NCBI RefSeq assembly: GCF_001439605.1
Contig: NZ_LMBX01000006.1
Coordinates: 62,001 to 126,000, forward strand
Direction of reading: 5' to 3'
DNA: 64,000 nucleotides
Source of the DNA: Cytobacillus praedii
GTDB taxonomy: Bacteria; Bacillota; Bacilli; Bacillales; Cytobacillaceae
Shown here piece after piece: positions 25,146 through 33,957 of this stretch. Every line of letters starts with the position of its first letter. Position 1 is the stretch's first letter. The notes under the pieces are model-generated. The model did not search any database. It was not told the origin of the DNA and saw nothing but the letters and a program-made list of their open reading frames with translations. The position numbers and the translations under genes were made by a program.

Positions 25146-26375
25146 ATGAGTGAATTCATTAATAACCGTGAACAGCCATCCAATAACCATACAGAACGTC
25201 TGACTGTCTTGAGGCAAATATTTAAAGATCTTTATAATGGTAAAAACGTGAAGGAAGTGAAAGCGCATTTCGATGCATTTCTCGGGAAGGTAACTGTTGA
25301 GGAAATCTCTCAGCTGAAACACGAAGAAATGCTAGACAACGAATTACCGGTAGAAGAAATTCAGCGATTATATTCTTTGCACACAGAGATTTTCAGAGAT
25401 TCAATTGAAGTGACACCTCGAAGCAAGCATCCAGAGGATGAACCCGGTCATCCGGTCCATACATTTATATTGGAAAACAAAGAAATTGACAAGCTTATAA
25501 AGACAAAGGTTCAGGCACATTTTGAGCAATTTATTAAAGATGATTCTGAAGAAAATGTCTATCAATTACTAGAAGATTGCAATCTTTTACTGGATATTGA
25601 TAAGCATTATAGCCGAAAGGAAAATTTAATATTCCCTTATTTAGAAAAGTACGGCATTTATGGGCCGACCAACAATATGTGGAGGATTGATGATTTTATC
25701 CGTGATTCCATTAAAGAAGCAAAGCAAAAATTAACAAATTATGATGGGGATAAGCAGGCTGTTGCAGGAGTCGTCAACTTTATCATTCAAGAAGTCATTA
25801 ATATGATTTATCGAGAAGAAAACATCTTGTTCCCAATGGCCTTGCAAAACTTAACAGAGGATGAATGGGTGAAAATAGCTCGTGAAAGTGATGAAATTGG
25901 CTTTTGTTTAACTGGCCCTGCTGGAGAGTGGAAGCCTGACAGAAATGAAATTAGTGAGAAAGCCGTTTCCGATGGATATATAAAAATGGAGACAGGCTTA
26001 CTATCCTTAAAACAGCTTGAGCTGCTTCTCAATCATCTGCCTGTTGATATTACATTCATTGATCAGGAAGATGTCGTCCGCTACTTCTCACATGGGAAAG
26101 AAAGAATCTTTGCACGTACAAAAGCAGTCATCGGACGAACCGTCCAAAACTGCCATCCGCCAAGAAGTGTTCATGTAGTGGAGGAACTATTAGCAGACTT
26201 TAAATCCGGCATAAAGGACCAGGAAGATTTCTATATTAAGTTCCGAGATAAATATGTATACATTCGCTATTTTGCTGTCCGGGATGAAAAAGGGGAATAT
26301 GTAGGTACACTGGAATTTACTCAAAATATTGACCCGATTCAGGCAATTAATGGGGAAAAACGAATCTTATCGTAG
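25146..26375 (+). CDS. DUF438 protein with hemerythrin and PAS domains
   Basis: A 409-residue cytoplasmic protein in three parts. DUF438 occupies residues ~10-85 (TERLTVLRQIFKDLYNGKN, then a VKAHFDAFLG block). A hemerythrin-like HHE domain (~95-235) has HPVHTF, DKHYSRKENLIFPYLE and YREENILFPMAL supplying His and Glu ligands for a di-iron site. A C-terminal PAS domain (~285-400) has ITFIDQEDVVRYFSHGKERIF. This layout suggests oxygen, NO or redox sensing without an output domain. AAGGAG precedes the ATG. A terminator follows at 26449. Confidence 0.9.
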   Translation: MSEFINNREQPSNNHTERLTVLRQIFKDLYNGKNVKEVKAHFDAFLGKVTVEEISQLKHEEMLDNELPVEEIQRLYSLHTEIFRDSIEVTPRSKHPEDEPGHPVHTFILENKEIDKLIKTKVQAHFEQFIKDDSEENVYQLLEDCNLLLDIDKHYSRKENLIFPYLEKYGIYGPTNNMWRIDDFIRDSIKEAKQKLTNYDGDKQAVAGVVNFIIQEVINMIYREENILFPMALQNLTEDEWVKIARESDEIGFCLTGPAGEWKPDRNEISEKAVSDGYIKMETGLLSLKQLELLLNHLPVDITFIDQEDVVRYFSHGKERIFARTKAVIGRTVQNCHPPRSVHVVEELLADFKSGIKDQEDFYIKFRDKYVYIRYFAVRDEKGEYVGTLEFTQNIDPIQAINGEKRILS

Positions 26376-26448
26376 GATAGGATTCAAGTAAAGTTTTTGT
26401 ACCGGATTCGGGAAAATAATACAAATGCATAATTTAAGTTATAATCAG

Positions 26449-26480
26449 AGGTCCCATTCTCAAAAGAATAGGACCTTTTT
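26449..26480 (+). terminator. Terminator after the DUF438 gene
   Basis: AGGTCC-CATTCT pairs with AGAAT-A-GGACCT around CAAA, followed by TTTTT. Confidence 0.8.
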
Positions 26481-26656
26481 GCTATGCTGTTAGTTATCCT
26501 TCCGATGAAAAGAGATATAGGCATTCACTATTAAGAAAGTTGGTATAATTAAAGATAAAGCATGATTTGAAACTCATCATATAACGATTGCAAATGAATG
26601 TTCTTGTGTACATTAATCGCTAAACTTTTTTGAATAAAATATAAAGGGGGATTTAT

Positions 26657-27142
26657 TTGAAGATTAAATGGATATTAACTCTTTTTATCATTACATTTCT
26701 TCTTACAGCATGTAATAACGGAGAAAATTCAAAAGACCACTTAGGGGAAATTTACACGATTGTATTAAACTCCATAATGGAAAAAGATCCAGCGTTGAGT
26801 CGTGATATGGAATTTATAGCAATTGACATGAGTAATTTTGAAGAATTAAATAATGAGCAAAAAAGAGAAATTTTAAATTTTTTCAAAGAAAAATATAAAG
26901 TAATAACAATGGATGCCACTTTCGGGGAACTAGAGGAGAAGGGATACTATAATCCCATTACTATGACATTGGATGGTGTACTTTTAAGAATTGAGAAAGT
27001 CGATTTTAAATTCAACCATACTATTTTATTTGAAGGTTCTAAATTTCGGTCTGGGAAAGGAGCGATTGGTGTTGAATGTATAGTTCACTATAAAGATGGA
27101 GAATGGCAAATAAAAGAGTCCAAAGAAATTTGGATAAGCTAG
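26657..27142 (+). CDS. Small lipoprotein of unknown function
   Basis: A 161-residue protein beginning with a TTG codon 8 bases after GGGGG. The signal peptide ends in LTAC (Cys19). The mature part is acidic in its first half and ends in a beta-rich region (GAIGVECIVHYKDGEWQIKES) of the kind seen in small Bacillus lipoproteins with cystatin-like folds. I recognise no named family. Stands alone between terminators, with no partner gene. Confidence 0.7.
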   Translation: MKIKWILTLFIITFLLTACNNGENSKDHLGEIYTIVLNSIMEKDPALSRDMEFIAIDMSNFEELNNEQKREILNFFKEKYKVITMDATFGELEEKGYYNPITMTLDGVLLRIEKVDFKFNHTILFEGSKFRSGKGAIGVECIVHYKDGEWQIKESKEIWIS

Positions 27143-27315
27143 GTGTGGCGTTAATTTACACTAAGTGTAGTCCAAAATCCAAACACACTGCATTTTTTTG
27201 CTGATATGTTTTTAGGCTATTAAAAAAATGTAAAAGAACTAAATATTAGTATATATATATAATTGCCTGCAAATCCTATAGTGAGAAATCATTTTAGGTG
27301 GAGGTAGATTCATAA

Positions 27316-27897
27316 ATGAGCATTTTTTTAAATGATATTGTTCTTCATTTTCCACAAATGGGATTAATGAATGAAGCAGCTTTGATCATTTATTTTTTTA
27401 CTATTTATTCTCTTATGGGCTGGCTATTAGAGAACTGTTATAACCTCATCATCAACCGTAAATTTTTCAAACCAAACTTTTTCTTTGGTCCTTTTAAACC
27501 TATGTATGGTTTTGCTCCATTGCTGCTGGTTTATTTAGTCACACCCGAAACGAATTGGATGATTGTCATCCTTCTATGCTTCCTAATCCCAACTTTTGTT
27601 GAATATGTAAGTGGGGTACTGCTACAAAAGTTCTTTAACAGGCAATGGTGGGATTATTCAAGCCTTCCACTTCAGTTGCATGGCCATATTTGTCTTCCTT
27701 TTTCAATCTGCTGGGTTGCTTTATCCTTTGTATGTTTAAAATTCATTCATCCTGAAATCGCTGGATTCTATGAAAGAGTAGAGCCAGTATGGAATTTGAT
27801 TTGGCCAATCGCAGTTCTATACTTTATTGCAGAATTAATAATAGCTTTCAGGAGGCATACCGCCCTCACTCATTCGATTAGCAATCATATTCAATAA
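27316..27897 (+). CDS. CmpB-like (PF06541-type) putative ABC transporter permease
   Basis: A 193-residue protein with about five membrane helices. The blocks YSLMGWLLENCYNLI, FFGPFKPMYGFAPLLL and RQWWDYSSLPLQLHGHICL are characteristic of the family annotated as CmpB-type ABC permease. No ATPase or binding protein is nearby, so a transport role is only nominal. The ATG follows GGTGGAGG. A good terminator comes 30 bp after the stop. Confidence 0.82.
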   Translation: MSIFLNDIVLHFPQMGLMNEAALIIYFFTIYSLMGWLLENCYNLIINRKFFKPNFFFGPFKPMYGFAPLLLVYLVTPETNWMIVILLCFLIPTFVEYVSGVLLQKFFNRQWWDYSSLPLQLHGHICLPFSICWVALSFVCLKFIHPEIAGFYERVEPVWNLIWPIAVLYFIAELIIAFRRHTALTHSISNHIQ

Positions 27898-27928
27898 TTC
27901 ACAACTCTCCAGTTCATATAAAACAGCA

Positions 27929-27960
27929 ATACCTAGTTCGTACTAGGTATTTTCTATTTT
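27929..27960 (+). terminator. Terminator after the CmpB-like gene
   Basis: ATACCTAG and CTAGGTAT pair across TTCGTA, followed by TTTCTATTTT. Confidence 0.8.
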
Positions 27961-28050
27961 ATTGAAGGAGCTTTATCTATTGTAATACTAGTAAACGATT
28001 AGTGATTAGTCCCTAATTTTCCATTGAACTAACTACCATTCATACAAATT

Positions 28051-28470
28051 ATGGTATATTTATTTATGAAAATAAGTTATTTCAATAATTGGAATATAGA
28101 TTACAATTTCTATTTGCGAATGAATGATGAATTGGGGTGCCATGGACATGTTTACAAGTGCCCATTCAATTTTGGAATAACTATTAGGGATTCCAATACT
28201 TTTATCGGATATTGTGGATTGGGACCTTACGATTTAAATGAAAAAGAAATTGAACTATATTATTAAGTTTCCAGCAAGTAAAGGCATTGATAGACTATGG
28301 TTTTAATGTAATAAAATTAGACCGTATAGTCACAACTGTCCACACTGAAAACATTGCTTCTGTTCATATACTTAATAAAATCATATTCATTACAAAATAT
28401 TGATAAGCAATATGATTATTTCGAAGGTTATGATTACTATTCTATAACTAAAGAAGAATTAAAAAACTAG
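28051..28470 (+). pseudogene. Decayed GNAT acetyltransferase
   Basis: The first frame (28051-28266) gives FGITIRDSNTFIGYCGLG and ends after EIELYY. The next frame continues with QVKALIDYGFNVIKLDRIVT and HTENIASVHILNKI, and a third gives DYFEGYDYYSITKEELKN before TAG at 28468. Together these read as a RimJ/RimL-type GNAT protein. The R-x-x-G-x-G/A acetyl-CoA loop expected between the first two parts is missing, and there are at least two frame changes, so it cannot be functional. No good ribosome site is visible at its 5' end. Confidence 0.8.
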
Positions 28471-28867
28471 GGGAGTCCATCTCTATCATTCTAGTCATTG
28501 TACCCGATTCTTATATAAGAGCAAGCTCCATCCATGATATTTTCCATGCGAATGCCTGTGTATTTTCTGTTTGCTTAACGCTTAAAAACAAGTGGAACGT
28601 CCCTAGATTATTCAAGTTAAAATGAAATGATATGATAGTTATCGATTGTTAAATAAAAAAACAATTCAGACAATCCGCCTTATGCTTATGCCATTGAAAT
28701 AACATGTTATAGCTTCAGTTAAATAGTGAAGCAAGAGTTTACAAGTAATTAAAGCAATTCTATCGTTTTTCGGAATGTAATGACAGTAGTTAATAATAAG
28801 GGACAACAAAAAGTATAAATCTACTTGTTGTGTCCTATTTCGCTCAAAATGATTTGGAGGAATTCTG
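28471..28867. other. Non-coding stretch before the glycerate module
   Basis: 397 bp without a credible gene. It holds an imperfect hairpin, GGACAACAA (28801-28809) against TTGTTGTGTCC (28825-28835), 33 bp before the next start. This could be a terminator for older upstream reading or part of the leader. GGAGG precedes the ATG at 28868. No riboswitch was recognised. Confidence 0.6.
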
Positions 28868-29797
28868 ATGGACATTAAAAATATTCTTGTTGCTGGAAAA
28901 TATGAAGAACTTTTTCAAAAACAAATAACCAATGATGAATCTCTAAATTTCCGATTTATTCCTGTAGATGAAATAACTTTAGATGATTTATCGTGGGCAG
29001 ATGCATATGTTGGATCTAAACCGTGTTCTAACTTCAATCCTTCAAATTTAAAATGGGTTCATTCCTTTAATGCAGGCGTAAATAACTTTCTAGAAGTTGA
29101 TGGATGGAAGGAGGATACTCTTCTTACTCGTACCATTTGCTCTTTTGGTGAAAGAATTAGTGAGTATTGCTTGAGCTATGTGTTAAGTGATCTCCAATTT
29201 CATAAGTATTTTAAGGAAAAACAAGTCGAAAAGGAATGGGCGACAAAGACACCAAAAATGGTGAAGGATTTAACAATTGTTATTTTTGGTTCAGGAGAAA
29301 TTGGACAAGCAGTTGCAAAGACATTTCATCGGTTTGGCGCGACCGTTTATGGCGTATCTCAAAGTGGAAAGCAAAAGGAGTTTTTCAAAGAGATCACGAA
29401 ACCTGCTTCTGCGGGTTCATTATTAACACTTGCAGATTGGGTTATAAGTACACTGCCTTTGACAAAGGAAACAATGAAACTTATAGATGACGAGATATTT
29501 AACCACTTTAAAGGAGCTGCTTTTATTAATGTCGGCAGGGGGGCGACAGTTGATGAAAGTGCAATGATAGAGGGGTTGAATACAGGAAAAATAAGGTGCG
29601 CAGTATTAGACGTACTTACTGCTGAACCTCTTCCAAATGACTCAGCATTATGGGGAAGAGATGACCTCATTATCACTCCTCATATTTCAGCGGTAACAGA
29701 TCTGAATGAAGCAATTTCATGTTTTATTGACACATTTAGGATCATTGAAAAAAAAGAGAAATTGCTTAATCAAGTTGATGTTTCAAAGGGGTATTAG
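28868..29797 (+). CDS. D-isomer-specific 2-hydroxyacid dehydrogenase (GhrA-like)
   Basis: A 309-residue NAD(P)-dependent dehydrogenase. The nucleotide-binding GSGEIG is at 141-146. Catalytic residues of the family are Arg224 (NVGRGATVDE), Glu253 (TAEPLP) and His272 (PHISA). The shortened substrate-binding domain fits the glyoxylate/hydroxypyruvate reductase-like branch. It is followed 51 bp later by glycerate kinase and then a second dehydrogenase, so it likely reduces hydroxypyruvate, glyoxylate or a related acid. GGAGG before the ATG. Confidence 0.87.
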   Translation: MDIKNILVAGKYEELFQKQITNDESLNFRFIPVDEITLDDLSWADAYVGSKPCSNFNPSNLKWVHSFNAGVNNFLEVDGWKEDTLLTRTICSFGERISEYCLSYVLSDLQFHKYFKEKQVEKEWATKTPKMVKDLTIVIFGSGEIGQAVAKTFHRFGATVYGVSQSGKQKEFFKEITKPASAGSLLTLADWVISTLPLTKETMKLIDDEIFNHFKGAAFINVGRGATVDESAMIEGLNTGKIRCAVLDVLTAEPLPNDSALWGRDDLIITPHISAVTDLNEAISCFIDTFRIIEKKEKLLNQVDVSKGY

Positions 29798-29848
29798 ATT
29801 TCTAGTTTAAGGTATATTTTATCCGTAGAGCATAAAGGAGGTATTTCA

Positions 29849-30985
29849 GTGAAAATAGTCGTTGCACCTGATTCCTTTAAGGGCGCAATCACAGCCCGTG
29901 AGATTTGTACCGCTGTAAAAACAGGTGTGCAACATGTTTTTCCGGAAGCTGATGTAATCGAACTTCCTTTAGCGGATGGCGGGGAGGGGACAATGGAAAC
30001 ACTCGTCTTAGCTTCCAGAGGTACTTTCATAGAAGTTGAAGTAAAGGGACCATTAGGAAAACCAGTACTGGCTTCAATTGGATTACTATCTGATCAAAAG
30101 ACAGCAGTAATAGAGATGGCTCAAGCATCTGGTCTTACACTATTATCGGAAGACGAAAGAAACCCCTTGTTGGCAACTACTTATGGAACAGGCGAGCTTA
30201 TCAAGCATGCACTCGATAGAAACTATCGTAAGTTTATTATTGGCCTCGGTGGAAGTGCAACAAATGATGGAGGCACCGGGATGCTAAAAGCATTAGGGGT
30301 AAGATTTTTCTCAAATGATGGACACGAACTAGCTGAAGGTGGGGAAGCTTTAATAAATTTGGCATTTATTGATGATGCAGGACTAGATCCGCGCATTAAA
30401 GAATCTTCCATTTTAATTGCAAGTGATGTAACGAATCCATTATGTGGTCCGAATGGAGCTTCAGCCATTTTCGGTCCGCAAAAAGGCGCTTCTGCCAGCG
30501 ACGTAATTAATCTGGACCAAGCATTATTACATTATAGTAAAATTGTTCAGAAGCAAAAAAAGATGGATGTCAGCCAGATTGTTGGAGGGGGAGCGGCTGG
30601 TGGAATGGGTGCCGCATTATCTGCCTTTTTACAGGCTGAAATACGATCTGGAATTGATGTTGTAATGGAATCGATTCAATTTGAAGAAAGAATAGAAAAG
30701 GCGAACCTTATCATAACGGGTGAGGGAAAACTTGATAGCCAAACTTTTTCAGGAAAAGTAATCACTGGGGTCAGTAAATATGCAAAAAAGCAGCAAATTC
30801 CAGTTATTGCATTATGCGGAAGCTTACAATTAAACGGAAATCAAATAAACGAGCTTGGAATTAACAGCGCATTTTCCATCGTACCAGGTCCATATTCACT
30901 TGAAACGGCTATGGCAAGCTCTGAAAAATGGACGATTGAGCGTACTGAGCAAATAATGAGATTACTTAAGGGTGTATCATTCTAA
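29849..30985 (+). CDS. Glycerate kinase (GlxK/GarK type)
   Basis: A 378-residue type I glycerate kinase that phosphorylates D-glycerate to 2- or 3-phosphoglycerate. Family blocks include VAPDSFKGAITAREICTA at the N-terminus, LPLADGGEGTMETLV, GLGGSATNDGGTGML and TGEGKLDSQTFSGKV. Length matches the family (about 380). GTG start after AAAGGAGG. It lies between two 2-hydroxyacid dehydrogenases, giving a complete hydroxypyruvate to phosphoglycerate route. Confidence 0.93.
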   Translation: MKIVVAPDSFKGAITAREICTAVKTGVQHVFPEADVIELPLADGGEGTMETLVLASRGTFIEVEVKGPLGKPVLASIGLLSDQKTAVIEMAQASGLTLLSEDERNPLLATTYGTGELIKHALDRNYRKFIIGLGGSATNDGGTGMLKALGVRFFSNDGHELAEGGEALINLAFIDDAGLDPRIKESSILIASDVTNPLCGPNGASAIFGPQKGASASDVINLDQALLHYSKIVQKQKKMDVSQIVGGGAAGGMGAALSAFLQAEIRSGIDVVMESIQFEERIEKANLIITGEGKLDSQTFSGKVITGVSKYAKKQQIPVIALCGSLQLNGNQINELGINSAFSIVPGPYSLETAMASSEKWTIERTEQIMRLLKGVSF

Positions 30986-31001
30986 TAAGATGGAGGGAAT
31001 T

Positions 31002-31970
31002 ATGTTGATGCCAAAAATTTACATAACTAGAAAAATACCTGTTCCGATTATAAAGCACCTTGAGAAAAGCTGTGATGTTTCTGTTTGGGAGCATGAAGAT
31101 ACGCCAGTTCCTCGTGATGTACTGGAAGAAAAAATGGGTGAGATCGATGGATTATTTTGCTTATTAACCGAAACAATTGATGAAGAAATATTAAGTAAAG
31201 CTACAAAGCTCAAAGTAATTAGCAACATGGCAGTTGGCTATAACAATATTGATATTGAAGCAGCCTCAAAAAAAGGGATCATGGTTACTAATACCCCAGG
31301 TGTATTAACAGAAACAACCGCTGACCTAACCTTTGCTCTTTTAATGGCAACTGCTAGAAGGATTACAGAAGCTTCTGCTTTTTTGCGAGCCGGACAATGG
31401 CAGACATGGTCTCCCATGCAGTTAACCGGACAAGATATCTATCAATCTACAATAGGAATAATTGGATTAGGGAGAATTGGTGAAGCACTGGCAAGAAGAG
31501 CAAAGGGGTTCAATATGAACATCCTCTACCATAGCCGAAACAGGAAGCTTCAGGCTGAGGAAGAATTAGGGTTACATTTTGCGTCTTTAGAGGACTTATT
31601 AAGAAAATCTGATTTTGTTTGTATTATGACTCCTTATACGACCGATACACATAATATGATTCGGAAAGAGCATTTCCAATTAATGAAGGATAGTGCCATT
31701 TTGATAAACACTGCTCGCGGAGGAATTGTAAATGAAAATGACCTTTATCAAGCGCTATCTCTAGGGCAAATTTGGGCAGCAGGTCTTGACGTTTTTGAAC
31801 AGGAACCGGTCTCATTAGATCACCCGCTGCTCACATTACCAAATGTAGTGACACTTCCCCATATAGGAAGTGCCAGCATTGTAACACGTATGAAAATGGC
31901 AGAAGTTGCTTCAGATAATCTCCTTAGGGTCTTAAATGGAGAAATTCCTAGGCATGTCGTAAATGTGTAA
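31002..31970 (+). CDS. Glyoxylate/hydroxypyruvate reductase (D-glycerate dehydrogenase)
   Basis: A protein of about 322 residues of the D-2-hydroxyacid dehydrogenase family. It has GLGRIGEALARRAKGF (NAD(P) binding), INTARGGIVNE (catalytic Arg), FEQEPV (Glu) and LPHIGSAS (His). It fits the GyaR/GRHPR branch that interconverts glyoxylate/glycolate and hydroxypyruvate/glycerate. GGAGGG (30992-30997) sits 4 bases before ATG 31002 and 10 before ATG 31008, so either may be used. It is 16 bp after glycerate kinase and co-transcribed with it. The next gene is convergent. Confidence 0.9.
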   Translation: MLMPKIYITRKIPVPIIKHLEKSCDVSVWEHEDTPVPRDVLEEKMGEIDGLFCLLTETIDEEILSKATKLKVISNMAVGYNNIDIEAASKKGIMVTNTPGVLTETTADLTFALLMATARRITEASAFLRAGQWQTWSPMQLTGQDIYQSTIGIIGLGRIGEALARRAKGFNMNILYHSRNRKLQAEEELGLHFASLEDLLRKSDFVCIMTPYTTDTHNMIRKEHFQLMKDSAILINTARGGIVNENDLYQALSLGQIWAAGLDVFEQEPVSLDHPLLTLPNVVTLPHIGSASIVTRMKMAEVASDNLLRVLNGEIPRHVVNV

Positions 31971-31997
31971 AAGCTGCATTTCATAAAAAGATCGGCA

Positions 31998-32618
31998 TTA
32001 ATTATTTTCAGCCATCCTGCCAAGCGGGCCATTTTCATCAATGATATCCATCAGCTCATAGACGGAAATTGGAAACATAGGGAAGCCAAATACATAAGGT
32101 GTTATTTCATAAAGCTGAAAATAGATGACTAATGCTTTATCTGCTATATAAAAGTCTTGATTTGGCTTAATTCCTGTAAATGGATTGAGTAGCTGTATAT
32201 CCCGCTGTTTAATTTGTTTCTGTATGAGCATGGAAAGCCGTTTAACATAATCGCTTCCTGGCTTAAATAAATCTTTAAGCTCGCAAGGCTTTCCTTTCTT
32301 TAGATCGAATGTTAAAGATTTAATAATCGTCATTCCATGTGCCGCATGATAATGGTACGTATAATTCGAAAGTGATAAGCTAAGAACCTCCCGCTGGTTA
32401 TTTTTCAATTCATAAGAACCGATTATTTCAACGACTGATGATGGATCGCCACCAACTAATTCATTAACCAGCTGCTGGGTCTGATGGACAATCCTTTGAT
32501 TGATATTTTGTTCTAATTTTACATTTTTCATTTTATACACTTGAGGATAATAAATATTTTTATCCTTCCCGTTACTTATCTTTTCTGTTCTTATACTTAC
32601 AGGAAATGATATCGGCAT
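31998..32618 (-). CDS. DUF3298-type protein
   Basis: A 206-residue protein without signal peptide or membrane helix. The DUF4163/DUF3298 fold is indicated by NINQRIVHQTQQLVNELV, the Y-Y/H-rich LSLSNYTYHYHAAHGMT, and LKDLFKPGSDYVKRLS near the middle. Many relatives are extracellular (RsiV- or PdaC-like), so the lack of a leader is notable. The ATG at 32618 has GGATGGAG upstream; an in-frame ATG at 32639 lacks one. No partner gene. Function unknown. Confidence 0.78.
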   Translation of the reverse strand: MPISFPVSIRTEKISNGKDKNIYYPQVYKMKNVKLEQNINQRIVHQTQQLVNELVGGDPSSVVEIIGSYELKNNQREVLSLSLSNYTYHYHAAHGMTIIKSLTFDLKKGKPCELKDLFKPGSDYVKRLSMLIQKQIKQRDIQLLNPFTGIKPNQDFYIADKALVIYFQLYEITPYVFGFPMFPISVYELMDIIDENGPLGRMAENN

Positions 32619-32746
32619 ACTACTCCATCCTTTTAACATTTTTACCTATCCTATTCAAACCGAATGATTGGGTGAATGAAGAAAGCGGGAATAGAGGATC
32701 GCATGAGAATGCAAGAATTTTCATGCTGAATTCCTCTATTAATCTA

Positions 32747-32775
32747 TTGACAAATACTTTTTAAGCAATTAAAAT
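32747..32775 (+). promoter_or_regulatory. Likely sigma-A promoter of the rbs operon
   Basis: TTGACA, a 17-base spacer and TAAAAT. The start point would be near 32782, upstream of both the CcpA-like site and the RbsR palindrome, which would then act as roadblocks. A closer promoter cannot be excluded. Confidence 0.45.
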
Positions 32776-32827
32776 TCAATTAAAGTTCCCTATGCAAATC
32801 AGTAGAGGGAATATTATTAAAAACTAT

Positions 32828-32843
32828 TTGTAAGCGATTACCT
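32828..32843 (+). promoter_or_regulatory. CcpA-binding (cre-like) site
   Basis: TTGTAAGCGATTACCT matches the cre consensus WTGNAANCGNWWNCAW at every constrained position but one. The location in front of a sugar operon is the usual one for catabolite repression. Confidence 0.6.
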
Positions 32844-32926
32844 ATTAGTAAATAGTAAACAATCTGAAGTTACCAAATACAAAGTTTTTCTTTATATTTA
32901 TAGAAAACTATTTTTTTATTCTTGTG

Positions 32927-32940
32927 TGTAACCGGTTACA
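32927..32940. promoter_or_regulatory. RbsR-type operator
   Basis: TGTAACCGGTTACA is a perfect 14-bp palindrome with the central CG typical of LacI-family sites. It lies 25 bp before the rbsR start, so it probably serves autoregulation of the whole operon. Confidence 0.75.
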
Positions 32941-32965
32941 TGTTTTTTCGGAAAGAAGGTATGAT

Positions 32966-33952
32966 GTGAGCACAATTAAAGATGTAGCAAACGAAGCGAA
33001 TGTATCTGTCGCAACTGTTTCAAGAGTGTTAAATAACAATGGCTATGTAAATGAAGATACGAGAAAAAAAGTTTTAAAAGCCATAGAGAAATTAGACTAT
33101 AAACCAAATGCGGTTGCTAGAAGTCTTTTTAAAAAACAATCTAAAACAATTGCTCTCATCGTACCTGATATTAAAAACCCGTTTTTCCCTGAAATAGCCA
33201 GAGCGATTGAGGATGTTTTGAATAACAATGATTATACATTAATCCTTTGCAATTCAGATGAACATGAGGATAAGGAAAAAAAATATTTTGATGTCATGAA
33301 GCAAAAATATGTGGACGGTGTGATTATTGTTACAAGTACACTTACACCGAACTATATTGAGAAAAATAATATTCCAATCGTTTCGCTTGACCGTCCAATA
33401 CATCAAAGTATTCCATCTGTTTCTGTCAACAATTATGAAGGAGCAAAGGAAGCGGTACAATATCTAAAAAAGATTGGTTGCAAAAAAATTGCCCATGTCC
33501 GCGGTCCAGTAAGTGTCATTAATGCAGACGAACGTTATAAAGGCTATTTAAGTGAAGTATGCAATGAGCCTTGGTTTAATAAGGACTACATTATCAATGG
33601 AAATTATAACGTTTTAGAAACTGCGAAGGCGACAATGGTCCTATTATCCAAGCACCGTGATATTGATGGAATCTTTGCAGGGAATGACTATATGGCTTTA
33701 GGCGTATTGAAGGCAGCAACACAAATGGGAATACGAATTCCACAAGATCTTTCCTTGATTGGTTTTGATGGCATTCAGCTTTGTGAACTTACAAGTCCAG
33801 AAATTACAACGATGGCACAGCCTATATATGAATTAGGGGAGTCAGCAGCTAAACTTTTACTTGATATGATTGAAGGAAAAGCTGTAAATCCTGCCCAGCA
33901 AGAATTTAAAGTATCTTTAAAAATAGGTCAATCAACTAAGGTCTTGAGGTGA
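32966..33952 (+). CDS. rbsR: LacI-family ribose operon repressor
   Basis: A 328-residue repressor. The N-terminal helix-turn-helix (STIKDVANEANVSVATVSRV) and hinge LDYKPNAVARSLF are followed by a ribose-binding-protein-like domain (ALIVPDIKNPFFPEIARAIE). The GTG at 32966 with GAAGG upstream is the right start; an in-frame GTG at 32924 would place the operator inside the gene. It heads the rbsRKDACB operon and should respond to ribose or a phosphate derivative. Its stop overlaps the region just before rbsK. Confidence 0.92.
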   Translation: MSTIKDVANEANVSVATVSRVLNNNGYVNEDTRKKVLKAIEKLDYKPNAVARSLFKKQSKTIALIVPDIKNPFFPEIARAIEDVLNNNDYTLILCNSDEHEDKEKKYFDVMKQKYVDGVIIVTSTLTPNYIEKNNIPIVSLDRPIHQSIPSVSVNNYEGAKEAVQYLKKIGCKKIAHVRGPVSVINADERYKGYLSEVCNEPWFNKDYIINGNYNVLETAKATMVLLSKHRDIDGIFAGNDYMALGVLKAATQMGIRIPQDLSLIGFDGIQLCELTSPEITTMAQPIYELGESAAKLLLDMIEGKAVNPAQQEFKVSLKIGQSTKVLR

Positions 33953-33957
33953 AAATA

